In this document: one piece after another, positions 54,464 to 64,000 of the stretch
Layout of the letters: the number at the start of each line of letters is the position of its first letter
How positions within the stretch are numbered: position 1 is the stretch's first letter
Assembly: GCA_015178975.1 (NCBI GenBank)
Contig: WHVD01000022.1
Coordinates: forward strand, 372,001 to 436,000
DNA: 64,000 bases
Source of the DNA: Hysterangium stoloniferum
Taxonomy: Eukaryota > Basidiomycota > Agaricomycetes > Hysterangiales > Hysterangiaceae
Direction: 5' to 3'
Program-made: the position numbers and the translations under genes
Notes under the pieces: model-generated
What the model saw: the letters and a program-made list of their open reading frames with translations, nothing else
Databases searched by the model: none
What the model was told of the DNA's origin: nothing

Positions 54464-56058
54464 AGTGAGGGACAAAACCCTTCCAATGATTTTTAGTTGT
54501 GAAAAGATTCTTGAATAACTCAAGAACCACTGTAGATACAGACCTGAAATTTGGTGGTTAGTTAGGTCTAGATGTTATCTACATGCTCTTAAAATATCAT
54601 GATGTAAGTATTAGTATTTCCCATACTATAAATAAAATAATAATAAAATCACATTGGAAGGTTTTGTCCCAGTCACATGCTCAGCACAAAACATTATTGA
54701 TTATATGCAAAGAAGTGCAAATAAAAATCATGTGACCTGTCAAAATTAGATATATATATAGCTATTCACTTTCTAGTTCAACAAAATCCCCACAACTCAA
54801 ATTCTACACCATGAAAGCTCTTACTCCTCCTCAGGTTAGCCACATTTTCATTTTGCTCAATAAGGGCAAGTCTGCTTCTCATATCTCTGCAATCACTGGC
54901 AGAGGTCAATTTACTATATCCAGAATTCACTTTACCCATTTCCCATCACTTGCCAAAGCACCTGATGGCCATCCATGCAAGCTTTCTCCCTCAGATATTC
55001 ATTATTCCCTCCAACAAATCACTGCTCAGAAGGCAGAACATGCCACTGAGGTCACCAAAATCCTTCAAAATATGACTGGAGAGTCCATTTCAGTGAAGAC
55101 TTTTCATAGAGCACTCAAGAAAGCTGGAATGAGAGCTGTGGTGAAGAGAAAAAGGCCTTTACTCACTAAGAGGCATAGGAAGGCAAGGATGGGCTTTGCT
55201 CTGAGACACAAGGACTGGACTGTGGATGATTGGAAGAGGTTTGTTTGGTTATATGAGACAAAAATCAATTGTTTGGGGTCAGATGGGAGGAAGTAGGTAT
55301 GGAAAAGGGCAGGAGAGGGGCTCAGTGATAGGGTGGTTGAGGGTACGGTCAGGTTTGGAGGAGGAAATCTGATGTTGTGAAGCTGTATCTTGTGGGAAGG
55401 ACCAGAATATTCCACCAAAATTGATGGAAGGATGGATGCTGACCTTTATGTTAGCATTCTGGAAGATGAACTTCAAGCAATCATGAAGTATTATGGCAAG
55501 AACACAGAAGATGTGGTCTTTCAGCAAGATAATGATCCCAAACACAAGAGCAAGAAGGCCACCAATTAATTTAAAGATAATGGATTTGTGGTCATGGTAT
55601 GACCACCTCAGTCTGCTGACCTTATCCAATTGAACACCTCTGGTATTACCTCAAAAAGAGGCTGGGAGAGTATGAAGTGGCACCCAAGAGTATTCATGAG
55701 TTGTGGGAGAGGTTTAGACAGAGTGGGAGAAGATCCCTGCCTCTACTTGTCAGAATTTGATAGAGAGTATGCCTAGAAGAGTTGAGACTGTTTTGAAGGC
55801 CAAGGGAGGCTATACCAAGTACTAGATTTTTTTGTGTTCTTTTTATACCAGGGACAAAACCCTTCCAATGTGATTTTATTATTATTTTATTTATAGCATG
55901 GAAAATACCAGTGCTTATGCCATAATATTTTAATGGCATATAGATAACATATAGACCTAACCAACCACCAAATTTCAGGTCTGTATCTACAGTGGTTCTT
56001 GAGTTATTCAAGAGTCTTTGCACAACTAAAAATCATTGGAAGGTTTTGTCCCTCACTG
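54464..56058 (+). mobile_element. Tc1/mariner element, complete in length, TA duplication
   Basis: 1595 bp between TA dinucleotides (54462-54463 and 56059-56060). Terminal inverted repeats of about 207 bp (54464-54670 and 55851-56058) begin CAGTGAGGGACAAAACC. Each repeat is itself closed on its inner side by the inverted GGGACAAAACC word. It sits inside the subterminal repeats of the foldback element, so it is younger than that element. Confidence 0.9.
54811..55825 (+). pseudogene. Tc1-type transposase relic
   Basis: Starts MKALTPPQVSHIFILLNKGK (helix-turn-helix), then TGRGQFTISRI, KLSPSD, HRALKKAGMRAVVKRKRP, and W.L.ETKINCLGSDGRK where the expected SDE reads LYE, so the first catalytic aspartate looks lost. 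A stop comes at 55294. Beyond it FQQDNDPKH (second aspartate), PIEHLWYYLKKRL and the end SMPRRVETVLKAKGGYTKY are readable in shifted frames. Family length is about 340 residues and all parts can be found, so the copy decayed by point changes without large deletion. Confidence 0.85.
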
Positions 56059-56186
56059 TAGGTCAGCAGCTCAACTAGAGGTGACTAAGTGTTTGTATTT
56101 ATTTGTCCAACAGCCCAACTAGGGGTGGAATAAACTGCTTGCTGCAGTGGCACACTGATGTGGCTGATAAAATGTAGTAAAGATGA

Positions 56187-56345
56187 TATGTTATTCAAGG
56201 CTGGAGCTGAGCTCCTTATATACATTTTAGTCTGAGACATTTAGAAGATTCTAGAAGATTGAATGATGTCATTCTGGGAGGAATGATGTCATTTAGAATT
56301 TTCTAGAATTTTCTAGAGCATTGTGGAAGGTTCTAACTACTTCTA
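56187..56345 (-). promoter_or_regulatory. Promoter-like block: heat-shock elements, CRE-like sites, TATA (minus strand)
   Basis: Read on the minus strand: alternating GAA/TTC units (AGAAAATTCTAGAAAATTCT, 56293-56312), two TGACATCA sites, another TTCTAGAATCTTC, then TATATAAGGAGCTCAGCTCC. It is the inverted copy of 57701-57830 and points left, towards the Tc1 insertion. Confidence 0.5.
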
Positions 56346-56861
56346 AGACACTATAGAATATTCTACAATATTCTATCTATTATTAGTGCCTATTAACTAC
56401 TGTTCCATTGGAAGCCACTGGAATATTCCAGGGAGTTTCCGGTTTTTGCTGTAGTAGCATATATGATGACATAATGCTCTTGCACCTGTGTGCATGTATG
56501 ACACTTCATGTCTTGTGACTGTCACACACCTTTGTGACTGTCATGTGCCCTTGTGACTGTTGTGACAGCTGTCACTCATTGTGATGATTTTCCCGCACAC
56601 CATGTAATAAGCACCAGGTGGCCAGTTTTTATATTATTATATAATATATATTTTTCACCTTGATAATATGTGATTATTTTGCATCGCATTTCATCATTGT
56701 TGGAGTTTGAAATGTCATGTGAATATCACGTGATCTTTTCGCGTTGTGCATAAGCGCTGAGTCACCAGTGTATGACAGACTATTGTAAAATATTCTATAA
56801 GGTTCTAGAATGTTCTATTATATCTAGAATATTCTACAGTGTCTTAGAAATAGTTAGAACC
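56346..56861. other. Interior of the foldback element
   Basis: No coding. 56490-56770 (GTGACTGTCA words, CCCGCACACCATGTAATAAG, ATCACGTGATC, GCATAAGCGCTGAGTCACC) reappears in direct orientation at 59590-59890 and inverted near 58060-58440. Confidence 0.5.
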
Positions 56862-57690
56862 TGTTAGGGTACGTACATGGCAGGTCTCCGGAGAAACCCA
56901 CAGGATATCCGGTAGGACTTGGCTTCAGCTTATATGTAGGCTGCGCCCTCACGAGATCGTGTTGTCCAATTTCAGACAGGTGGACAGGAATCCCAGGGAG
57001 TCCAGGCAGGGTTCATGGGTTGAGGGGTCGTAGGTCAGAGGTCATGGGTCGAGAGGTCAGGGAGTCGAGATAAATAAGAGAGATAGATGTGTTGGAGCCT
57101 GTGGGCTCTGACTAGTGTGAGCAGTGTAATTCAAGGAGGAGTTTAGAGTGGAAAATGTATTAGATTACTGGGGGGAATCTAAGCCGATTTTCTGACTGGA
57201 TTGTATGTACAATATCTGCCAGACTATATAGACCGTGGAATGAATGACATACCAAATCCAGTAATAATGAAATAGAACTAGCAAAATATAAAACGAGAAT
57301 AGTAAACACCAAATTGGTGTTAGGAATGGGATGGAATGGAGTGGAGTCTGAATCGTGACAAATCATAGACCATAATGGGAAATGGAGTGGGAGCAGAGTC
57401 CGAATCGTGACAGGTCATTTGACTAAAATGGGAACAGGGCTCAGTTAGAGTGGTGACAGGTTTTCTGAGCGGGGTCCGGTGACTGATGCATGGGATGAGG
57501 TCAGACATAGACAGAGATGGAGTCCGGTGGGTATTCCGGTGACTGATACACAACATAACGAGGTCAAACATAGACAAGTCTGACGTATGGGGTCCGGGCG
57601 GGAATTCTGATAAACTGACAATTGGTGTGTATAGGGCACAGGTGTGTAAGAGTTAGTACCCGGAGTCCAGTGGGATTTCTGGTTGTAACA
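56862..57690 (-). repeat. Solo LTR, family A, in the foldback element
   Basis: TGTTAGGGTACGTACATGG...GGTTGTAACA, 829 bp. Flanks GAACC and GAAAC; the inverted copy of the target at 56320-56345 shows the uninterrupted GTTAGAACCTTCCAC order, so GAACC was duplicated. Confidence 0.9.
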
Positions 57691-57700
57691 GAAACTTCCA

Positions 57701-57830
57701 TAATGCTCTAGAAAATTCTAGAAAATTCTAAATGACATCATTCAATCTTCTAGAATCTTCTAAATGTCTCAGACTAAAATGTATATAAGGAGCTCAGCTC
57801 CAGCCTTGAATAGAATCAATCATATCATCT
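57701..57830 (+). promoter_or_regulatory. Promoter-like block: heat-shock elements, CRE-like site, TATA (plus strand)
   Basis: AGAAAATTCTAGAAAATTCT (57710-57729) is a perfect run of four alternating nGAAn/nTTCn units. TGACATCA follows at 57733-57740, then TTCTAGAATCTTC (57748-57760), then TATATAAGG at 57782. Heat-shock factor binds such inverted pentamers; binding here is inferred from the pattern only. Downstream (57840-58050) is A+T-rich non-coding sequence. Confidence 0.5.
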
Positions 57831-58096
57831 TATCAACCCTGTTATGTATTTTTAGGTTTTTCCGATTTTTAACCAATCTCCCTTAACAAATTGATAAAAA
57901 CAAATTCAAATGTACTTATATTGTGACAAAATTATTGTACAATACTCTCCTGAATTTAACCTGATTTTTACAATTTATTTCATATTTTTATGATTTATTT
58001 TGGGAGAACTATCGAAATTCTACTGTTTATTCTTTTTTAACTAAAAATCTTCGAAGTCGGCCGTCTGGCACTTATTGCACAATGCGCGGGAATATT

Positions 58097-58330
58097 TGTC
58101 ACGAAAGGTGACATCTGTCACAACAGGTGACATCCGTCACAACAGGTGACATCCGTCACAACATGTGACATCCGTCACAACAGGTGACATCCGTCACAAC
58201 AGGTGACATCCGTCACAACAGGTGACATCCGTCACAACAGGTGACATCCGTCACAACAGGTGACATCCGTCACAACAGGTGACATCCATCACAACAGTGA
58301 CTGTCGTCACAACAAGTGACCGTCGTCACA
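58097..58330. repeat. Minisatellite, 19-bp unit with internal hairpin
   Basis: Unit AGGTGACATCCGTCACAAC, about ten near-perfect copies plus variants at the right end. Each unit has the inverted pair GTGAC/GTCAC around ATCC. Confidence 0.85.
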
Positions 58331-58659
58331 AAATGCGACAACTTGTCACAAATGCAACACGCGGGGGAAAATTAAGTAATCAACGCGTGCGCACAAAAAT
58401 CAGCAACTTCGCGATGCGCGAGAACATTACATCAGCATATATGCTACAATGGAAAGTAGTAGAAACTCCTGGAATATTCCAGCAGATTCCAGGTAAAATA
58501 GCTAAAAATAGGTAAAACAAGTAGCTAGAATATTCTCCCATGTCTCAAATTTTACTGTATATAAGGAGCTCTGCTCCACCACTGAAATATAACTTATTTA
58601 AACCCATTTACTACACCACATCAGTGTGTCACTGCAGCAAGCAGCTTAGTCAGGATTCC

Positions 58660-58890
58660 TGCCACCTCTAGTTGAGCTTCTGGTACAATCCTACCCCCTT
58701 GTCACCTCTAGTTGAGCTTCTGGCACTAACACAGGATCCATTGTCACCTCTAGTTGAGCTTCTGACATAATAATCCTACCCCCTTGTCACCTCTAGTTGA
58801 GCTTCTGACAAACAATCTTGTTCCCCTTTGCCACCTCTTAGTTGAGTTGCTGGCTATCCTTTATTACTAATCCACCTCTAGTTGAGTTGT
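58660..58890. repeat. Subterminal repeats of the foldback element, right side
   Basis: CACCTCTAGTTGAGCTTCTG occurs six times at 35-45 bp spacing (starting near 58669, 58708, 58744, 58786, 58830, 58871), inverted relative to the left side. Confidence 0.8.
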
Positions 58891-58975
58891 TGGTTACCAG
58901 TTAAAGTAATAAATATTTTAGGTTATATTGAGATTAGAAATACATATATTCTAATTTCTACCCGGTTTTTGGCAT

Positions 58976-59475
58976 AAATAAATACTGAGAATATTCTTGC
59001 AGAATCTTTGAGACTACATTAAGATCCTGATAAGTTAGTATCACAGTAGACCTTGTAGGTTAGTATAAATAAAGCATATATTAGCCAAATAGTGTTTTAT
59101 TCTATATCTAATCTTTTGACCTGTTTATAAATATTTTTACCGTTTGATAAATAGTATAAACTATATATAAACTAGCTAGAATCGAAGTCGAATCTAGTTT
59201 CGGAATCAGTGAATTGTTATTCATATTTTAGTAGTGTTTTTACAGAAAAAGAACAAGCTTGCACAAGCAGCTCTCAAAACCTTCTTTGCGAAGTAGGGTG
59301 CATATATTCAAGTAAACTCTTGACTTCAGGGGTTCTAAGTCTATTCAGGCTGCCACTGATTAATATCAAATACTTAAATTATTTTACCTTGCAGTGAATT
59401 GAGTATTTGCACATTTTGATAGAGCATTGGACTCCTTTTTCAGAAAATAGTATTAAAATAAGGCTAATACATCAC
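58976..59475 (-). repeat. Right inverted arm of the foldback element
   Basis: Inverted counterpart of 53564-54065, ending ...GGCTAATACATCAC. Immediately outside it a further partial copy of the subterminal region starts (AAACCCATTTACACCACATC, 59476-59600). Confidence 0.85.
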
Positions 59476-60048
59476 AAACCCATTTACACCACATCTGTGT
59501 GTCACTGCAGCAAGCAGTTTATTGCCACCTCTTGTTGAGCTTCTGGCACCAATCAGAATTCCCTGCTACCTCTTGTTGAGCTTCTTGTGACTGTCGCGCA
59601 CCTTTGTGACCACTGTCACCTGTTGTTGAATATCACTCGTTGTGATGATTTTCCCGCATGTTGTGTAATAAGTGCCAGATGACTGGTTTAATATTATTAT
59701 ATTGTTATTATATAGTTTAATTATAAATATAATATTTTATTATAATAATATATAAATATATATATGTATTTCCTTGAATATGTGTGATTACTTCACATTG
59801 CATTTTGTCCTTGTCGGAGTTTGAAAGATCATGTGAATATCATGTGATCTCTCGTGCATTGTGCATAAGTGCTGAGTTGCCATGACATGTTAATCAAAAA
59901 AGAATAAAAGATAGAAATTCTGTAGCTCGCTCAATGTATTAGATAAAAATACAAAATAAATTGCATAAATTCAAGATAAATCAAGCGAATATTGTACAAT
60001 TTTATCATCGTGATATAAATACATTTAAATCTTCTTTTTCACAATTTG
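59476..60048. other. Duplicated foldback interior next to the copia relic
   Basis: 59476-59890 repeats blocks of the foldback interior (see 56490-56770). 59885-60060, reversed, matches 57845-58050 of the foldback interior, so a copia-adjacent segment is shared between the two places. Confidence 0.5.
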
Positions 60049-60925
60049 TTAGGGGAGATTGGTTAAAAATCGGGAAAAACCTAGAAATACATACATAACA
60101 AGATCCATCATCCATTTGTTTTTCCTGTTGTTCTGTAGATGTTGCAGGAAATCAATGAGGAGGGATATGAATAGTAAATCTTGGTTTTTGTTTGGGCAAT
60201 ATCTGTTTTTTTTTTTTGGTTCTTCAGAGGGTAGACTCGGTTTATTCATATTCTTTAATTTTCCTTCATCTCCATAAAGAATAGGTGTTGCCGGTGTAAC
60301 CACATCTTCATGAAATATAAAGTCTCATGCTTCTTCAATTTGTTTAGATTCTGGAAACCAACTTAGATATCCCAAAGAATATGGCTCATAACCAACCAAA
60401 TATCCCATTTTTGATCTTGAATCCCATTTCTGGCATTTTTACTTTGGAACTGCAATGCTAACAGGGCATCCACATATTCGTGAATGGGATAAATGTGCTT
60501 TTTGGTAATTTTGATGCATACAACATCTCTCGGGCCCCTTCAGTAATCGGATGGATTCCCCTTTCAGCAATACCAGAACACTGATAAATAGTGTTATTCT
60601 TTGGCATTAATTCTGAATCAATGAACTCAGTTCCTTTGTCTGCCATAACAGCTTGAACATTGACATTATCCAGTGTTTCTAGTTGGGTTGTACAGTCATG
60701 AATTTTTGAAATGAGTTCGAGTTTGCTATTCAGTGAGTTGACCCAGACAGGTTGTGTGTAATTATCAATGATAATGATAAAATATTTTTTCCTTCTGAAC
60801 TCATGGTTTCCATAGGCCCTGCAAGATCTATATGAAGTCATTCCCCAATACTGGTGGCTCCACCACATGAAGCAGTACCTCAAGAACCAAATGGCTCTGA
60901 GCACCATGCAACAAAGTATCTGGCA
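60049..60925 (-). pseudogene. Ty1/copia integrase relic
   Basis: Minus strand: AGPMETMSSEGK-like (shifted frame, about 60830), KYFIIIIDNYTQPVWV (first catalytic D as DNYT), VMADKGTEFI (the RTDNGGEF block; the aspartate is kept), GIAERGIHPITEGAREMLYASKLPKS (catalytic E of N.V.ER.N), then G.FG.PA.V-like, and KWDIWLV at 60370-60420 (the WD.R...GI.VGY block). The frame continues to 60049. RT and gag are absent. It may belong with the copia relic at 5986-7640, whose part it complements. Confidence 0.8.
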
Positions 60926-61999
60926 AGTGGAGTGCTAGAATGACATCCTGCTGTTAGGGATTCTGTTCAGAGATCTCCTGAGTTGCTCCCCATTACCATA
61001 GATATAGTTGGATCACACTTAGGGATATTTCGACTGTAATTCAGAACCTCCCCATGCAATATAGTAGTTGAAATAGCCACCTTTTCTAGTCATCGGACAG
61101 CTGCTGTTTCATTATACAATTTTGCCTCATCTCAGCAGTCCAAATTAAGAAACAAAACTTTACTCGTTTCCTTAAGAAATTATTCCCAACTTTTTAAATC
61201 ACAAAATATAATTTAGTCAGATATGTGGACCCACCCCTTCACCATGCCAACCGTATTTCTTCAATACCTATGTGCAATATGCTGCTGAGATAGCATGGCA
61301 ATTAGGCATAGAAGAGAGCAGATGTGAGGAAGCAAATATTGATGGATACAAGGGAGTTGAGTATAGGATTGTCATAATTATTGAGAATATTAACGAGAAA
61401 ATGTTGATGACAATGAATCCATTATGGATTAGATGCATTATCACTGGATTATGGATGGGTAGGCTGGGGGCTTTGAATAAACAACACTTTGGATTAGATT
61501 ACAGTAGATAGGGATTCCAAGTATACATATGTTATGGGATTCACATAGGAGTAATCCTAGCATAGTATACATAGTGTATAGCTAACTGAGGTAAATATTA
61601 GTATCCTTATTCAATTATGGCAAGTTGTCTCCAGATCATCAGGAAATTGTCATGGGTTTGTAATCCAGATGGCTCCCAAAAGAAATATTCCATTCTAGGA
61701 AGCTTCTGGACTTTGTGGAGCGTATGGAACAGCCGGAAGCTTGCCAGAATAGGGGGTCTTCTTCCCTAAAACCCTTTCCCTGATGGTTGACCCATCCCAA
61801 TCCTGTTCGTGCAATGTTGATGCGTAATATGAGTCGGTGTTGCCAAATCACCAGTGAATGACATAGCAATTAAGCATAGAAGATGGTGAGTGTTAAAAAA
61901 CAACCATTCGTAGGGCCTGCCACCCCAGAAATTTTCATCAACCGAGTGCAGCCCTGTGCAATTTGTGTCATAATAATTAAGTGTGTGAGCGAGGATGTC
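60926..61999. other. Mostly unrecognised; left part of an interrupted ORF near 61630-61999
   Basis: No family recognised. On the minus strand 61999-61850 reads ILAHTLNYYDTNCTGLHSV and further on without a stop for about 50 codons; this may be the continuation of the ORF that ends at 62744 on the other side of the solo LTR. Confidence 0.35.
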
Positions 62000-62743
62000 T
62001 GTTAAGAACTGAAAGCAGACTGATATTGGTAGGCTGATGGGACCGATCAGAAGGACTTGGCTTCAGCTTATGTGCTGCACCCTCACAGTTATCCATCGGG
62101 TGTCCTTAAATTTCAGGCGGGCGAAGACTAGTCCTAATGAATACCTCTCGGCAAAACTACTGATCGGAGACGAAGGATAAGTCAAGTGTCAGGCCAAGGG
62201 GTCAGGGACCGAGAGTGGGTGAGTGCACACGAAGGCGGATAGTGGAGTACTTAGTATGAGACTTCTGGAGGTGTAAGAGGGTATTCTGAGTCGATATTCT
62301 GATTGCCTAGTAACTACAACTATAACTGATTCATATACAAGTATTCGGCGTCTAGAAGATACTAACTAGGAGAAGAGGGGAAAATGGTATTGACAAATAA
62401 GCTTGACTAGGAACAGGAAGGTTACAATTAGTTCGGAGGCCATGCATTAACTGAGAGTGGGGTTACGAGAAAAGGAAAAAGTCCGAGAGTTACAAGTATA
62501 TATAGACATGTGTGAAACATAGAGTAGAATGGATCATCATAATAAAAAAAGGGACGTATCAGAGTTTAACCAGATAGTACGAGTATATTTTGACAGGGGT
62601 GTAAATGGAGTTTGATCACCGTGAAAGCATGTGTCAGCGTCGGGGAACCGACAGCTTCCGATGTGAGGACTTGAGCGATGACTTGAATCGTCGATAGGTG
62701 GCAATAACCTCAGGGACCGTCGGGTTGCGACACGGTTGTAACA
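62000..62743 (-). repeat. Solo LTR, family B
   Basis: TGTTAAGAACTGAAAGCAG...GACACGGTTGTAACA, 744 bp, with ATGTC/ATGTT target duplication. Confidence 0.9.
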
Positions 62744-63285
62744 ATGTTGATGGAAATGAGCTCCCATACTGTTGTACACAAAGATTCTGGGTTAGGGGTT
62801 CTACCTATAAGCCCCAGTATTACCCTCATTATCTTACTTCCAAACCACAGCAGCTCTCTGGTTGGCTTAGCCTGCATTATAATATTCCTAGTAGGACATA
62901 TTAATAGGGAGAAATGTAAGACATTGCCAGAGCAGCTAAGATTGAAAATGCACCGCATGATGGTCTCCATGAGTGATGAAATCACATTTAGCAGGTCACT
63001 GTAATCGGTGATGAATGTCTTGTCAGATAACAACTCTCTGAAGCAGGCCACATTCTCATAGATTGAAAATGTGTCAGAATCACTATGAAGCTTTAGGGAT
63101 GCCGTGTTTGCCCTTATCTTGGCTTTCACAATATTCAATATCTGTCCATGATTGTCTCTAAACCAGGTATCCTGGTAGATGCAATACATAAAAATTCTCA
63201 TTTGACCTTCTCCCAGATGGTCTGGCTGGAGTCTCTCTGGGTAATACCTATTATATCTATTGTGGCTTTTGTCAACATGATACAA
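62744..63285 (-). pseudogene. Unknown ORF interrupted by a solo LTR
   Basis: A 180-codon open frame (ATG at 63285) without a recognisable domain; the middle has helical, hydrophobic stretches (HFSLLICPTRNIIM, RVILGLIG). It runs into the family-B LTR at 62743, and the frame can be continued on the far side at 61999. A coding origin is likely but its family is unknown; it may be related to the LINE relic on its right, on the same strand. Confidence 0.4.
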
Positions 63286-63347
63286 AGGTATGATGGCATG
63301 AGCATACCTGGGGGGAAGGAAGAGAGGGAGAGATAAAAACCACAGGG

Positions 63348-63640
63348 GCTATGACTTGCCAAAGGTGTTGGAGGTGTCAATGAACTTCACTAGGGCGGTG
63401 AGCCCTTTGTGGGTTCTGAGGATGGTGGAGGGGGACAGGTCCTGAGAGATGGTGAGTAGGAGGTGGCAGTGTTCCTCATAGAGGGGGCACTAAGCTAATA
63501 TGTGAAGGCAGGACTGAATGGGTGATGTGTTACAGGGGCAGGATGAGGGGAGGTCAGGGAGAAAACTGTGGTAGTAGGCACCATAGAATCCATGGCCTGT
63601 GATGGCCTGGATGATGCATGTCAGGGTATTGATTTTTTTT
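63348..63640 (-). pseudogene. Tad-type LINE ORF2 C-terminus
   Basis: Minus strand: ITGHGFYGAYYHSFLPD, SCPCNTSPIQSCLHIL, a stop, CPLYEEHCHLLL, ISQDLS, LRTHKGLTALVKFI, TFGKS. This matches the region after RNase H in fungal non-LTR elements (GHGFFGAYY..F.P, CPCG....REHIL..CPLYE.HR, ILGT..G..AL..FL). Only the last 95 residues are here; the rest is missing on the right, where a poly-T tract (63632-63645) and another repeat follow. Confidence 0.75.
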
Positions 63641-63699
63641 TTTTTAAATTTTAATATGCACCTACAAAATAGTACAGGCAAAGGCATGAGTGCGATTAC

Positions 63700-64000
63700 A
63701 TAATTGTGCTGCTACCTATATGAAAAGCAATGTGGCACAGCAGCACTGTGATGCAACACAACAGTGGCATGGCACAAACAATGGTGCTGACATAAGGCTG
63801 ACACTGCCACCTACAGTATGTCCCAATGGACACACCGTGCTTCACACTGTGTGCCCATGGGATCTCCTTGTGCACCAGCACTGCAAAGGCAGTCAGCACT
63901 TATGCAAGTGCCAGTGCACTGCACAAGCCTACACAGTGCTGGGCCTGAAGTGTGGCTATGCACTGTAGGGTACATACATGCCATTTTTAGTGTTTTTCTC
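63700..64000 (+). repeat. Dispersed repeat R1, copy 2
   Basis: Same ordered blocks as 12065-12330, ending ACATACATGCCATTTTTAG; cut by the window end. Confidence 0.55.

Larger units (their letters stand above)
53564..59475. mobile_element. Foldback element with 500-bp inverted arms
   Basis: 53564-54065 and 58976-59475 are inverted copies starting GTGATGTATTAGCCTTATTT at the outside. Inside both arms come subterminal repeats of CACCTCTAGTTGAGCTTCTGG. Further inward the pairs continue: a TATATAAGGAGCTCAGCTCC block near 56205-56225 (minus), 57782-57802 and 58558-58578 (plus), and CCCGCA/GTGACAG-rich blocks. A Tc1 element (54464-56058) and a solo LTR (56862-57690) are nested inside. No transposase of its own is visible, and no clear target duplication (left GGAGT, right AAACC). 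It may be a non-autonomous DNA transposon. Confidence 0.7.

Noticed and set aside
58097..58330. CRISPR-like array
   Set aside because: Units are contiguous 19-bp repeats without distinct spacers, and the context is eukaryotic.

Overview
The window looks like a transposon-dense chromosome segment of a filamentous fungus, most likely an agaricomycete basidiomycete. The case rests on short (about 50 bp) GT-AG introns, fungus-specific EF-3, a DUF6533-like membrane protein, a fungal STAND/NLR relic, a Crinkler-like NTPase-nuclease gene, chromodomain Ty3 elements and a Tad-type LINE. The species cannot be named from the sequence. There are no rRNA or credible tRNA genes, and very little host coding sequence survives.

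Layout. 1-5383 is an LTR element with about 98% identical LTRs; its interior has no recognisable gag-pol but carries intronless fragments of two host genes (EF-3 and ATP synthase beta). 5384-11250 holds copia, Tc1/mariner and Ty3 relics. 11250-17600 is more CpG-rich and host-like, with a decayed DUF6533-like gene and a decayed NACHT NLR. 17640-23050 holds two further Ty3 gag/pol relics with two solo LTRs. 23052-28251, 31020-38297 and 41271-49889 are three related chromoviruses (E3, E1, E2), all with gag-pol on the minus strand. Between E1 and E2 sits the one gene that looks intact: a three-exon, 547-residue NTPase-REase (Crinkler-like) gene at 38880-40631. 49890-53573 has minisatellites, a second copy of a 673-bp MITE and a solo LTR. 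53564-59475 is a large foldback element with 500-bp inverted arms, subterminal repeats, a nested Tc1 element, a nested solo LTR and two divergent heat-shock-element/TATA blocks. 59476-64000 has a copia integrase relic, a solo LTR splitting an unknown ORF, and a LINE tail.

The most interesting system is in E1/E2 (with remnants in E3 and a fourth copy at 9384-9996). Between pol and the 3' LTR, on the opposite strand, lies a spliced gene (three phase-0 exons, TATA about 60 bp upstream) for a coiled-coil plus Zn2Cys6 DNA-binding protein. The same elements' LTRs carry a CGG-N12-CCG palindrome, the kind of site a Zn2Cys6 dimer binds, which suggests a self-regulating retrotransposon. The copies differ mostly at CpG positions and several stop codons are CGA to TGA, so CpG methylation/deamination appears to have inactivated them.
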